From: Thiofilum sp.
GTDB lineage: Bacteria > Pseudomonadota > Gammaproteobacteria > Thiotrichales > Thiotrichaceae
Assembly (NCBI RefSeq): GCF_016711335.1
Contig: NZ_JADJTF010000001.1
Span: forward strand, 3,286,001-3,350,000
Direction: 5' to 3'
DNA length: 64,000 bases
Shown here one piece after another: positions 47,405 through 55,667 of this stretch. Position 1 is the stretch's first letter, and each line of letters starts with the position of its first letter. The notes below the pieces were generated by a model. The model was not told where the DNA came from. It did not search any database and saw only the letters and a program-made list of their open reading frames with translations. Both the position numbers and the translations under genes were made by a program.

Positions 47405-47520
47405 AATAGTCTCCGGTGGTATCTAATCAGGCTAATCCAGAGGATTAGATGAACACTACGCTAGTAGCATGCTACACTCTGTCCCTTACTGTAAGCCTTA
47501 TTGATGAAATAGGACAACCC

Positions 47521-48165
47521 GTGGAAGCAACGACTCGTAATCGTACCTTGGCTTTAGCCGCTTTGTTTCAAAATATTGAAGGTGTAATGCAAATTGCACG
47601 TAGTGGTAAAGTAGATGAGGATTTATATAAGAGTGCCTTAATGAGTTTATTATTAGATGAAGCACCTGCTATTGAAGATTTATACGGTGGCATTGGTCAC
47701 ATGCGGGTGGGATTAAGGGCTTTAAATCATCAACTAGGTGGTGCTACTAATATGGCAACGGGTGAATTTAAAGATTTAGACGCGACGCGCTATTCTCTGA
47801 ATATTTTATATTTAGAACGCAAATTACAACAGGATGAAACGATTTTTAATCGAGTTTTATCGGGTATTGACGAAATACAAAAATTAATCCCAGAGCTAGA
47901 ACTCAATCACCCGACCATTACGGTGCGCCTAGCTGAACTTTATACCCAAACTATTAGTAAATTAGGACCCCGTATTATTATTAAAGGCGAACAAGCTTAT
48001 CTTTCTAGCCCCGAAAATGCTGCTAAAATTCGCGTGTTATTAATGGCAGGGATTCGCGCCGCCTTATTATGGCAACAAGCGGGCGGTAATCGTTGGAAAT
48101 TATTTTTTGGACGCGGCGCTATGCAATTAGAGGCAAGTCATTTATTACGTGGCTCAGTGAGCTAA
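47521..48165 (+). CDS. hflD: HflD-like protein (high frequency of lysogenisation)
   Basis: Membrane-associated helical protein; the E. coli homologue modulates stability of phage lambda CII. The GTG start at 47521 gives 214 aa, matching E. coli (213), and is preceded by AGGA; the open frame extends upstream to an ATG at 47449, but those residues do not align with the family. Family blocks: LALAALFQNIEGV near the N-terminus, GHMRVGLRAL, RYSLNILYLERKL, and the C-terminal GPRIIIKG then AGIRAALLWQQAGGNRWKL. In many relatives it follows mnmA; here it sits alone between tas and pyrF. No prophage was seen. Confidence 0.88.
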   Translation: MEATTRNRTLALAALFQNIEGVMQIARSGKVDEDLYKSALMSLLLDEAPAIEDLYGGIGHMRVGLRALNHQLGGATNMATGEFKDLDATRYSLNILYLERKLQQDETIFNRVLSGIDEIQKLIPELELNHPTITVRLAELYTQTISKLGPRIIIKGEQAYLSSPENAAKIRVLLMAGIRAALLWQQAGGNRWKLFFGRGAMQLEASHLLRGSVS

Positions 48166-48199
48166 TCAGGTAGAGGGTAAATCCACATTCAAGCACAAA

Positions 48200-48221
48200 G
48201 GGCAAACCTTTAGATTTGCCC
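48200..48221. terminator. terminator between hflD and pyrF
   Basis: GGGCAAA / TTTGCCC, a 7-bp stem with an 8-nt loop, lies between the two convergent genes. A short TTTG follows on the minus strand. Confidence 0.65.
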
Positions 48222-48229
48222 CTATAGTA

Positions 48230-48925
48230 TTAATGTAAATCAGCATTAATTGCTTCAATCACAACTAGCGGATTAGCCGCCTGCGTAATTGGACGCCCGA
48301 CTACTATATAATCAATACCTGCCTGACGCGCTTGCTTAGGTGTCATCACTCGACTCTGATCCCCAGCCGCACTGCCCTCAGGTCGAATACCGGGGGTTAC
48401 TAGAATAAAGTCAGCACCGCGTTCACGCTTTAACATAGCCGCCTCTTGTGCGGAACACACCACACCGTCTAAGCCCGACTGCGCTGTTAAATGAGCTAAA
48501 TGACTCACTTGCTGCTCCGGTGTACGGCTTATACCTATCCCGCTTAATTGCTCTTGATCCATAGAGGTCAGTACGGTGACTGCAATCAATAACGGTTTAT
48601 GCGCAGCGTCTTGTAGGGCTTCTCGCGCGGCCTGCATCATAACCGCTCCACCACTCGCATGCACATTAATCATCCACACCCCTAATTCAGCCGCCGCACG
48701 ACAAGCTCCTGCGACGGTATTAGGAATATCGTGAAATTTGAGATCGAGAAATACATCAAAACCTTTTTGTACTAATTGGCATACAAAATCAGGTCCTGCC
48801 GCCACAAATAACTCAAAACCAACTTTTAATTTACATTGATGGGGAGCTAAAGGCTCAATAAAGCGCAAAGCTTGATCTGCATGGGGAAAATCTAAAGCGA
48901 TGATTAAACGACTATTACTACTCAT
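48230..48925 (-). CDS. pyrF: orotidine 5'-phosphate decarboxylase
   Basis: Last step of UMP synthesis: decarboxylates OMP. 231 aa TIM barrel. The catalytic DLKFHDIPNTV motif contains the Asp-x-Lys-x2-Asp centre; the C-terminal phosphate-binding VTPGIRP and VVGRPIT are present. It lies 9 bp after lapB, the same order as lapB-pyrF in E. coli. Confidence 0.98.
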   Translation of the reverse strand: MSSNSRLIIALDFPHADQALRFIEPLAPHQCKLKVGFELFVAAGPDFVCQLVQKGFDVFLDLKFHDIPNTVAGACRAAAELGVWMINVHASGGAVMMQAAREALQDAAHKPLLIAVTVLTSMDQEQLSGIGISRTPEQQVSHLAHLTAQSGLDGVVCSAQEAAMLKRERGADFILVTPGIRPEGSAAGDQSRVMTPKQARQAGIDYIVVGRPITQAANPLVVIEAINADLH

Positions 48926-48934
48926 CTTAAACTC

Positions 48935-50086
48935 CTAATCATTTTTCACGGTATCCCATTGATGACAAGCAGGGCAGCGCCATAAAAAATCATGCATCTT
49001 ATAACCACAGCTTTCACATTTAAATTCGGGGGCTAAAGTAGCAAGGCGCTGAATCGCTCCTGCCAAAGTAGCGGTATAAGTAATAGAGGGTGATATTTGC
49101 TGTTCTTTTTGCGCCAATAATTGACTAGCACGCACCATAGCACGAGTAGTGGGTTTAGTTTTTTCTAAAGCTTGTAATACTAATACGCTAATCGCATCGC
49201 TTTGTTCAGCCTGTTGGGCAATTTTAATTAAAGGCGCTAATAATTGAGGATCTTGGGTGTGCTGATAAGTATTCAGGGCAAATTGATACAACACTTCACG
49301 CTCAAACGGACTACTGTAAATAGTTAATAAGCGTTCACTCAGCATTTCTAATAAGCGTGGCTCTTGTTGAACAGCAGCCTGATAATATTCTAACGCTTGA
49401 TCCTTTTGGTGACGCTCAACCGCTAAATCACCCCACAATACTTTGACTCGTGCCGAGTGTTCATTTAACTGTGTGGCTTGCTGAAGTTTTTCCTCTACTT
49501 TAAATAAGTGACGCTCTTTTAATAATACCTGTGCTTGTTCACAGAGATAATGGGCAATCCACTGCGCTTGTTGCTCTGGATTATGAGTGGCACAACTCGC
49601 CATTTCACGGGCTTTTTCCCACTCTTGTAATTTCTCATAAATCAACCGCAACGCCATACAAGCCGGTTCATAATGCGGCTGAGTGCGCAGAATCTCGCTA
49701 AACACACTTTCAGCTCGATCTAATAAACCTGCGGCAAAAAAATCCTCGCCTAAGGCAGTCATTGCTGCTAAACGCTGACCCTGACCTAAATCAGCCCGCG
49801 ACACTAAATACTGATGTACACGTAAGGCGCGATTTACCTCACCACGACTTCTAAATAAATTACCTAGAGCCAAAAAGGTATCGGCGGTATTTTCATCAAT
49901 ATCGGGGTAATTCAGAAAAATATCTAATGCTTTATCGGGCTGCTCATTCAGCAGGTAATTCACCCCACGCACGAAATTCTGAGGAATTTCATCGGGTGGA
50001 GTCGGTGGCTTTTTATAGCGCTTACGCGCACTTTGCCAACCCGATAAAAACGCTAAGGGAAGAAGGAGAAATAAAATTTCTTGCAT
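48935..50086 (-). CDS. lapB: lipopolysaccharide assembly protein B
   Basis: Inner-membrane TPR protein (YciM) that controls LPS amount by promoting FtsH degradation of LpxC. 383 aa: one N-terminal membrane helix (EILFLLLPLAFLSGW), a run of TPR helices, and a C-terminal rubredoxin-like zinc site with paired C-x2-C motifs (CESCGY and CPACH). Start ATG at 50086 matches the family N-terminus. There is no obvious ribosome-binding site, because a terminator hairpin with its T6 run ends almost at the start codon. The usual upstream partner lapA is missing. Confidence 0.95.
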   Translation of the reverse strand: MQEILFLLLPLAFLSGWQSARKRYKKPPTPPDEIPQNFVRGVNYLLNEQPDKALDIFLNYPDIDENTADTFLALGNLFRSRGEVNRALRVHQYLVSRADLGQGQRLAAMTALGEDFFAAGLLDRAESVFSEILRTQPHYEPACMALRLIYEKLQEWEKAREMASCATHNPEQQAQWIAHYLCEQAQVLLKERHLFKVEEKLQQATQLNEHSARVKVLWGDLAVERHQKDQALEYYQAAVQQEPRLLEMLSERLLTIYSSPFEREVLYQFALNTYQHTQDPQLLAPLIKIAQQAEQSDAISVLVLQALEKTKPTTRAMVRASQLLAQKEQQISPSITYTATLAGAIQRLATLAPEFKCESCGYKMHDFLWRCPACHQWDTVKND

Positions 50087-50089
50087 ATC

Positions 50090-50114
50090 AATAAAAAAGG
50101 AGGCTCTCGCCTCC
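50090..50114 (-). terminator. intrinsic terminator immediately upstream of lapB
   Basis: On the minus strand GGAGGC, a GAGA tetraloop and GCCTCC form a tight 6-bp stem followed by TTTTTT. It lies between ihfB and lapB, ending a few bases before the lapB ATG. It may end the ihfB message or act as an attenuator for lapB-pyrF. Confidence 0.8.
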
Positions 50115-50142
50115 CCTTCCGTTAAAGCTATCCAGACAGGAT

Positions 50143-50448
50143 TTACTCCTGAATGGCATAATGCTTTCTCGATTCATTTACTCGTTCCCGCAACTCTTTA
50201 CCTGATTTAAAGTGCGGTACGTACTTTGAGGGTAGCCCTACCTGCTCACCGGTTTTAGGATTACGACCACTTCGCGCAGTGCGGTGGTGTAATGAAAAAC
50301 TACCAAAGCCCCGAATCTCAATACGACCCCCTGTTGACAGGGTTTCACTCATATTTTCCAGTAATAATTTGACCGCCAATTCAACATCACGGCTGCTGAG
50401 GTGACTTTGTTTGCGGGAAAGCGTATCAATTATTTCAGACTTGGTCAT
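50143..50448 (-). CDS. ihfB: integration host factor beta subunit
   Basis: DNA-bending nucleoid protein that pairs with IhfA. 101 aa from the ATG at 50448, with AGGAG upstream; a GTG at 50457 is less likely. Family features: MTKSEIIDTL start, RGFGSFSLHHR beta-arm, and GRNPKTGEQV with the intercalating Pro. Placed between rpsA and lapB as in E. coli. Confidence 0.97.
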   Translation of the reverse strand: MTKSEIIDTLSRKQSHLSSRDVELAVKLLLENMSETLSTGGRIEIRGFGSFSLHHRTARSGRNPKTGEQVGLPSKYVPHFKSGKELRERVNESRKHYAIQE

Positions 50449-50507
50449 CCTTTCCACTCCTGAATTTATCAGACTTTTTTAATAAAACTATTCCTGTCCC
50501 AAAATCA

Positions 50508-50539
50508 TTAACAGGTAAGTTCTTAGACTTACCTGTTAA
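50508..50539. terminator. 13-bp stem hairpin between rpsA and ihfB
   Basis: TTAACAGGTAAGT / ACTTACCTGTTAA, perfect, with a 6-nt loop. It has no long U-run on the minus strand, so it could be a partial terminator or an RNA-processing site separating rpsA from ihfB. Confidence 0.65.
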
Positions 50540-50583
50540 ATGGTCGGCTATCCTTAGCCTAGTATAAGGATGTAATGAGTTAA

Positions 50584-52251
50584 TTACTCACCCATTTGTT
50601 CCTTGAAAATGTCGCCTAATGACGTTGAAGCAGAATTACCTTTACTGCTGTACTCTTTCATTACACGCGCTTCTTCATCATGCTCGCGTGCTTTCACAGA
50701 AAGGTTGATAGAGCGAGTTTTACGGTCAACGCCCATAAATTTCGCTTCAATATCATCACCTTCGTTGAGCATGCTACGGGCATCTTCCACACGATCTTTG
50801 GAAAGCTCAGAAGCACGTAAAATACCTTCAATACCATCGCCTAAGTCAACTTTGGCAAATTTAGCATTCACCTCAACGATTTTACCGTGAACGACTGAAC
50901 CTTTCGCATGAGCCGCTACGAAGTTAGAGAATGGGTCTTGCTCCATTTGCTTAATGCCTAAGGAGATACGCTCACGCTCTGGATCCACCGCTAATACAAC
51001 GGCTTCTACTTCATCACCTTTCTTATAGTTGCGCACGGCTTCTTCGCCAGTCACATTCCAAGCGATGTCAGATAGATGTACTAAACCATCAATACCGCCA
51101 TCTAAACCAATGAAGATACCGAAATCAGTAATCGATTTGATCTTACCGGAAACACGATCACCCTTGTCATGAGAGGTTGCAAACTCTTCCCATGGATTAG
51201 GTTGACATTGTTTCATACCCAACGAAATACGACGACGGTCTGCATCGATGTCTAGGATCATCACTTCAACTTCGTCCCCTAAAGTCACTACTTTAGCAGG
51301 ATTAACGTTTTTATTAGTCCAATCCATTTCAGAGACGTGTACTAAGCCTTCGACGCCATCTTCAATCTCAACGAAGCAACCGTAATCCGTTAAGTTACTG
51401 ACTTTACCGAATAGACGTGTACCTGCTGGATAACGACGTACTAAATCTTGCCATGGATCTTCGCCTAATTGTTTTAAACCTAAAGATACACGGTTCTTAT
51501 CACGATCAAATTTCAGTACTTTAACTTCAATTTCATCGCCGATATTCACAACTTCTGATGGGTGCTTCACACGTTTCCACGCCATATCTGTGATATGGAG
51601 TAAACCATCAATACCACCTAGATCTAAGAATGCGCCGTAGTCCGTTAAATTCTTAACCACGCCACGTACTGATTGACCTTCTTGGAGATTTTCCAAGAGA
51701 GCATCACGTTCAGCACTGTATTCTTCTTCCACAACTGCACGGCGTGAAACCACTACGTTATTGCGTTTTTGGTCTAGCTTAATCAGTTTAAACTCTAACT
51801 CTTTACCTTCGAGGTAAGCGGTGTCACGTACTGGGCGTACATCCACTAAAGAGCCGGGTAAGAAAGCACGAATATCGCTCAGTTCAACCGTGAAGCCACC
51901 TTTTACTTTACCAGTGATTAAACCCGTAACGATTTCATCATTGTTGAAGGCTTCTTCCAGTACTTCCCAAGCACGCATACGACGTGCTTTTTCACGCGAT
52001 AAGCGAGTTTCACCAAAGCCATCTTCTACTGTATCGAGTGCTACTTCGACTAAATCACCAATTTGTACGGTGATTTCGCCGCGTTCGTTTTTGAACTGCT
52101 CCGCTGGGATCACACCCTCTGATTTTAGACCTGCACTGACGATAATGAAGTCAGGACGAACGTCGATAACAGTGGCATTGACCAGAGAACCGGGTTGCAT
52201 TTGAGTATAAGAAAGGCTCTCTTCAAACAGTTCAGCAAAACTTTCAGTCAT
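50584..52251 (-). CDS. rpsA: 30S ribosomal protein S1
   Basis: Six S1 OB-fold repeats in 555 aa (E. coli has 557); recruits mRNA to the 30S subunit. The repeats are visible as recurring G-x-V-x-x-(L/I)-T-D-(F/Y)-G segments, for example GVVKNLTDYGAFLDLGGIDG and GKIKSITDFGIFIGLDGGID. The N-terminal FAELFEESL is the S2-binding region. The gene that usually precedes it, cmk, is absent; a cytochrome gene lies upstream. Its leader carries a terminator-like hairpin about 70 bp before the ATG. Confidence 0.99.
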   Translation of the reverse strand: MTESFAELFEESLSYTQMQPGSLVNATVIDVRPDFIIVSAGLKSEGVIPAEQFKNERGEITVQIGDLVEVALDTVEDGFGETRLSREKARRMRAWEVLEEAFNNDEIVTGLITGKVKGGFTVELSDIRAFLPGSLVDVRPVRDTAYLEGKELEFKLIKLDQKRNNVVVSRRAVVEEEYSAERDALLENLQEGQSVRGVVKNLTDYGAFLDLGGIDGLLHITDMAWKRVKHPSEVVNIGDEIEVKVLKFDRDKNRVSLGLKQLGEDPWQDLVRRYPAGTRLFGKVSNLTDYGCFVEIEDGVEGLVHVSEMDWTNKNVNPAKVVTLGDEVEVMILDIDADRRRISLGMKQCQPNPWEEFATSHDKGDRVSGKIKSITDFGIFIGLDGGIDGLVHLSDIAWNVTGEEAVRNYKKGDEVEAVVLAVDPERERISLGIKQMEQDPFSNFVAAHAKGSVVHGKIVEVNAKFAKVDLGDGIEGILRASELSKDRVEDARSMLNEGDDIEAKFMGVDRKTRSINLSVKAREHDEEARVMKEYSSKGNSASTSLGDIFKEQMGE

Positions 52252-52311
52252 GAATTAAATTACCTGTGAATATGTATCGATAATCGTCACTAACGTCCTG
52301 TCATGACGGTC

Positions 52312-52349
52312 AAAAAAACAAAAGCCCTGACAACTCCCTGTCTGGGCTT
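52312..52349 (-). terminator. intrinsic terminator or attenuator in the rpsA leader
   Basis: On the minus strand AAGCCC, GACA, a 6-nt loop, TGTC and GGGCTT pair (with one T-T-type mismatch), followed by TTTTGTTTTTTT. This is a classic intrinsic terminator. It lies about 60 bp before the rpsA ATG and downstream of a good -10 element, so it is either the end of the cytochrome transcript or an attenuator of rpsA. Confidence 0.75.
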
Positions 52350-52365
52350 CATATCAGCTAACCGG

Positions 52366-52371
52366 ATTATA
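52366..52371 (-). promoter_or_regulatory. consensus -10 element upstream of rpsA
   Basis: Minus-strand TATAAT preceded by a weak -35 (TTAAGT, 16-bp spacer). A transcript starting here would immediately enter the terminator-like hairpin. A second TATAAT lies at 52476-52471 near the end of the cytochrome gene. Confidence 0.5.
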
Positions 52372-52496
52372 CCCGGATCTTGTGTTGACTTAAGACAATT
52401 TTAAATTTATTTAAGCCACTTATCTCACAAGGGATAATATTTTAACATTACTCTAGAGTGCTCTCAAGCCATTATAACGCTTAAAAGGCAGCTAGT

Positions 52497-52988
52497 TTAA
52501 GGTTTTGCGCCATGTTCTGCTTGATAATGCGCCTTATACCAATCTGGCTCACTCAAATTCGTATCAAATAAAAACGCTGCGACGGCCTGAGCGTCTTGAT
52601 CACTGAGTTGTGGCATGGCTGGCATTAGCCCAAATTTTTTCACCGCCCCCGGCATCAGCACATCATTGGCATTAGGCGCTTTTACCCAAGTAGCCACCCG
52701 CTGAATAAAAGCATCGCGCTCAGGATAGGCTTTAATGACATGATCTTTTACCCCGAACATAGGTGGAGCTTTCTCAGCTACATTTTCGGCTGAATGACAC
52801 GCTAAGCATTGTGTTTGAAATATTTGTGCACCCAGAGCATTAGCGCCTGCTGCCTGATTAGCGCTCTCTGGCTGAGCAACTGCCTCTGTAGTCACTGGTT
52901 TTGGTTTGCTATCAGATACAGCAGAATCAGCGCCACCACAAGCCGTCAACATTAAAGCCATGGTTAAATTAACTACCCAAATGTGCAT
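52497..52988 (-). CDS. cytochrome c lipoprotein
   Basis: 163 aa from the ATG at 52988 (AGGTGG upstream). The signal peptide ends in lipobox LTAC (Cys17), then a Pro/Ala/Ser-rich linker, then one cytochrome c domain with haem motif CLACH and a C-terminal axial Met in LMPAMPQLSD. Likely a membrane-tethered class I electron carrier in the periplasm. No partner oxidase gene is adjacent. It might be followed by the rpsA-leader terminator. Confidence 0.9.
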   Translation of the reverse strand: MHIWVVNLTMALMLTACGGADSAVSDSKPKPVTTEAVAQPESANQAAGANALGAQIFQTQCLACHSAENVAEKAPPMFGVKDHVIKAYPERDAFIQRVATWVKAPNANDVLMPGAVKKFGLMPAMPQLSDQDAQAVAAFLFDTNLSEPDWYKAHYQAEHGAKP

Positions 52989-53171
52989 TTTAATCCACCT
53001 ATCCCTAAAAGAGCGCAATTATAGACCCTAGTTAAAAATTCACTTTTATCTCTTTAGTAGTAGTGTATGGTCAGACTTACTGAATCTGCCAGCAGAGCGT
53101 TGTTAAATGAACTACTCCCAAACCTTAAGCCATACTTTGCAAAACTCATCAATTTAATTAAGCCCTTTGTC

Positions 53172-53201
53172 TTGACAGACTCCAATTATCATCGTTATGC
53201 T
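53172..53201 (+). promoter_or_regulatory. sigma-70 promoter of the alpha-glucoside operon
   Basis: Perfect -35 TTGACA at 53172-53177 and -10 TATGCT at 53196-53201 with an 18-bp spacer (or TTATGC with 17). The operator-like palindrome begins 5 bp downstream, over the expected transcription start. Confidence 0.75.
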
Positions 53202-53205
53202 CTCG

Positions 53206-53222
53206 TTCAAAGCGTTTTGGAT
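53206..53222 (+). promoter_or_regulatory. LacI-family-type operator, copy 1
   Basis: TTCAAAGCGTTTTGGAT, a near-palindrome around a central CG (CAAAGC / GTTTTG). It overlaps the predicted start of transcription, the position of a repressor. The same 17 bases occur at 63561-63577. Confidence 0.7.
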
Positions 53223-53290
53223 CTTATAACTACGCCTTGAAACCAAAACCTTTAACAACCGCTAACTATACTGTTTTGGAGGAGATCTAC

Positions 53291-54565
53291 ATGAGACTCA
53301 TGTTTAAACAAACTCTCGCAATCGGAACTCTCGTCACCACTTTATTAGCCGCCAGTGTTGCACAAGCGGTACAAGTTAACTTCGTATCAGGTGCTGTAGG
53401 CAAAGATATCGAAGTTCTGAAAGAATTAGTTAAACCTTGGGAAAAAGAAACCGGTAATACCGTTAGCGTAGTACCTATGCCTTCATCCACTACTGACCAG
53501 TTTGCGCAATATCGCTTATGGTTAGCTGCGGGCAATGCGGATGTTGACGTTTATCAAACCGACGTTATTTGGGCACCACAATTAGCTGAGCAATTAGTCG
53601 ATCTGACTGAAGCTGCAAAAGATGTCATTCCAGATCATTTCCCTTCTATCATCGAATCACAAACGGTTAATGGTAAATTAGTCGCATTGCCTGTTTTCAC
53701 TGATGCGCCTGCTCTTTATTATCGTAAAGATTTACTAGAGAAACACGGTGTTGCTGTTCCTAAAACGTGGGAAGAACTCACCGAAGCCGCTAAAAAAGTA
53801 CAAGATGCTGAGCGTGCCGCTGGTAGCAAAGACCTATGGGGCTTTGTATGGCAAGGTAATGCTTATGAAGGTCTAACTTGTAATGCCTTGGAGTGGGTTA
53901 AATCGTTTGGTGGCGGTCAAATCGTAGAACCCGATGGTACTATCTCTATTAATAATGACAAAGCGGCAGCTGCGTTAGATTTAGTTAAGACTTGGGTGAA
54001 TACTATTTCCCCAGAGGGCGTCTTATCCTATAAGGAAGAAGAAGCACGCGGTGTATGGCAAACCGGTAATGCAGTCTTCATGCGTAACTGGCCTTATGCT
54101 TATGCACTCGGTAACTCCGATGACAGCCCGATCAAAGGCAAATTCGATGTCACTACCTTACCTACTGGCGGTGGTAATGCTAATTCCGCAGCAACTTTAG
54201 GTGGCTGGAACGTAGCAGTATCTAAGTACTCCAAAAACCCAGATGCAGCGATTTCATTAGCTAAATTCTTAGCTTCTAAAGAAGCGCAAAAAGAAAGAGC
54301 ATTGAAAGGCTCACAACTTCCGACTATCGTTTCTTTATATGACGATGCGGATATTAAAGCTCAACAGCCTATTATCCCACGTTGGAAAGATGTGTTCCTA
54401 CAAGCTGTACCTCGTCCTTCTGCCCCTACTAAGAGCAAATATAACGAGGTTTCCTCTAAATTCTGGTCAGCCGTCCACAATACTTTAGCAGGTAAAGGCA
54501 CTGCCAAAGAAAACCTCGAAGTATTAGAAGCTGAACTAACCGACTTAAAAGGTAGTGCTTGGTAA
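53291..54565 (+). CDS. alpha-glucoside ABC transporter binding protein (ThuE-like)
   Basis: Periplasmic binding protein for trehalose, maltose, sucrose or a related alpha-glucoside; solute-binding family 1. 424 aa from the ATG at 53291, which has GGAGGAG upstream; the longer frame from 53237 is not needed. Signal peptide cleaves after VAQA (about residue 24). The stretch FVSGAVGKDIEVLK followed by PSSTTDQFAQYRLWLAAGN strongly resembles the ThuE-type trehalose/maltose proteins. It is the first gene of the transporter operon. A GC-rich hairpin after it probably keeps its expression above that of the permeases. Confidence 0.88.
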   Translation: MRLMFKQTLAIGTLVTTLLAASVAQAVQVNFVSGAVGKDIEVLKELVKPWEKETGNTVSVVPMPSSTTDQFAQYRLWLAAGNADVDVYQTDVIWAPQLAEQLVDLTEAAKDVIPDHFPSIIESQTVNGKLVALPVFTDAPALYYRKDLLEKHGVAVPKTWEELTEAAKKVQDAERAAGSKDLWGFVWQGNAYEGLTCNALEWVKSFGGGQIVEPDGTISINNDKAAAALDLVKTWVNTISPEGVLSYKEEEARGVWQTGNAVFMRNWPYAYALGNSDDSPIKGKFDVTTLPTGGGNANSAATLGGWNVAVSKYSKNPDAAISLAKFLASKEAQKERALKGSQLPTIVSLYDDADIKAQQPIIPRWKDVFLQAVPRPSAPTKSKYNEVSSKFWSAVHNTLAGKGTAKENLEVLEAELTDLKGSAW

Positions 54566-54604
54566 TCTACCAGCCGCTTTTAAGCTAGCGCACTGACTTC
54601 AAGC

Positions 54605-54627
54605 GGGGGAGGAGTACTCTCTCCCCC
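54605..54627 (+). terminator. hairpin between binding protein and permease genes
   Basis: GGGGGAG / CTCCCCC with an inner GAG-TA-CTC pairing; no long U-run. Such hairpins after the binding-protein gene commonly stabilise its mRNA and reduce read-through to the permeases. Confidence 0.6.
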
Positions 54628-54725
54628 CTCTATTCAACCATAGTACTCGCTACAGTTAGCCCCCTTGCTCTGTCATTGCAGATTACTTATTACCGCATAG
54701 TCGGATCAGACTTGGAGGTAAATCC

Positions 54726-55667
54726 ATGAAATCGGCTTACTCAGAACTCGAAGCGCAACGCATCCGTGCTGCCATGTGGTTTTTATTACCCATGATTGCA
54801 GCCCTATTACTGGTTGCTGCTTATCCTTTATTACGCTCTATTTACTTTAGTTTTACTGATACCTCACTCAGCAACCTATATGCAGGTCAATGGATAGGCT
54901 TTGACAACTATCTTAGTTGGCGCACCCTACCCTCTGGTCGTACTATTTTTAAAGGTACTTTAGTAGATCCTGCTTGGTGGAATGCAGTCTGGAATACCAT
55001 ACGTTTTGCGGTGGTATCGGTCTTTTTTGAAACCGTACTCGGCTTAATGGTCGCCCTAGTATTAAACGCTAATTTTTATGGTCGCGGTTTAGTACGTGCC
55101 GCCATTTTAATTCCTTGGGCTATTCCCACTATCGTTTCTGCTAAAATGTGGGCTTGGATGTTGAATGATCAATTCGGCATTATTAATGACATTATGCTCA
55201 ATTTAGGGTTAATTTCTCAAAAAATCGCTTGGACAGCTAATCCAGAAACCTCCATGTTAGCGGTGTTAATTGTGGATATTTGGAAAACTACACCTTTCAT
55301 GGCTTTATTATGTTTAGCGGGATTGCAAATGGTACCGCGCGATATGTATGAAGCGGCTAAACTCGATGGTGTGAGTCCCATTAAAGTATTCTTTAAAATT
55401 ACCCTACCCTTGATTCGTCCCGCTCTCATGGTCGCGATTATTTTCCGTACTTTAGATGCCTTACGGATTTTCGACCTGATTTATGTATTAACACCTAACT
55501 CCTCTAGTACTAAAACCATGTCTATCATCAGCCGTGAGAACCTGATTGAATTTGATAAATTCGCCTATGGATCAGCACAATCGACTATCTTATTTACTAT
55601 GATAGCCTTGTTTGTCATTCTGTATATTTGGTTAGGTAAAGTTAACTTAAGTGGGGATAAACAATGA
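54726..55667 (+). CDS. sugar ABC transporter permease, MalF/ThuF type
   Basis: Inner-membrane permease, 313 aa, about six membrane helices. The EAA loop (YEAAKLDGVSPIKVFFKITLP) binds the ATPase. It has GGAGGTAA upstream of the ATG and overlaps the next permease by 4 bp. It lacks the extra N-terminal helices and periplasmic P2 loop of enterobacterial MalF, as expected for ThuF-like subunits. Confidence 0.92.
   Translation: MKSAYSELEAQRIRAAMWFLLPMIAALLLVAAYPLLRSIYFSFTDTSLSNLYAGQWIGFDNYLSWRTLPSGRTIFKGTLVDPAWWNAVWNTIRFAVVSVFFETVLGLMVALVLNANFYGRGLVRAAILIPWAIPTIVSAKMWAWMLNDQFGIINDIMLNLGLISQKIAWTANPETSMLAVLIVDIWKTTPFMALLCLAGLQMVPRDMYEAAKLDGVSPIKVFFKITLPLIRPALMVAIIFRTLDALRIFDLIYVLTPNSSSTKTMSIISRENLIEFDKFAYGSAQSTILFTMIALFVILYIWLGKVNLSGDKQ

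Larger units (their letters stand above)
53019..53290 (+). other. regulatory region of the alpha-glucoside operon
   Basis: Divergent 272-bp region between the cytochrome and binding-protein genes. It holds the promoter and operator listed separately and a GGAGGAG ribosome-binding site at 53278-53284. No other element was recognised. Confidence 0.6.

Noticed and set aside
47449..47520. Upstream extension of hflD beginning at an ATG
   Set aside because: The extra 24 residues do not match the HflD family; the GTG at 47521 gives the usual length and has AGGA in front.
47521..48165. HflD as evidence of a prophage
   Set aside because: HflD is a chromosomal housekeeping-type gene in gammaproteobacteria; no phage genes are present.
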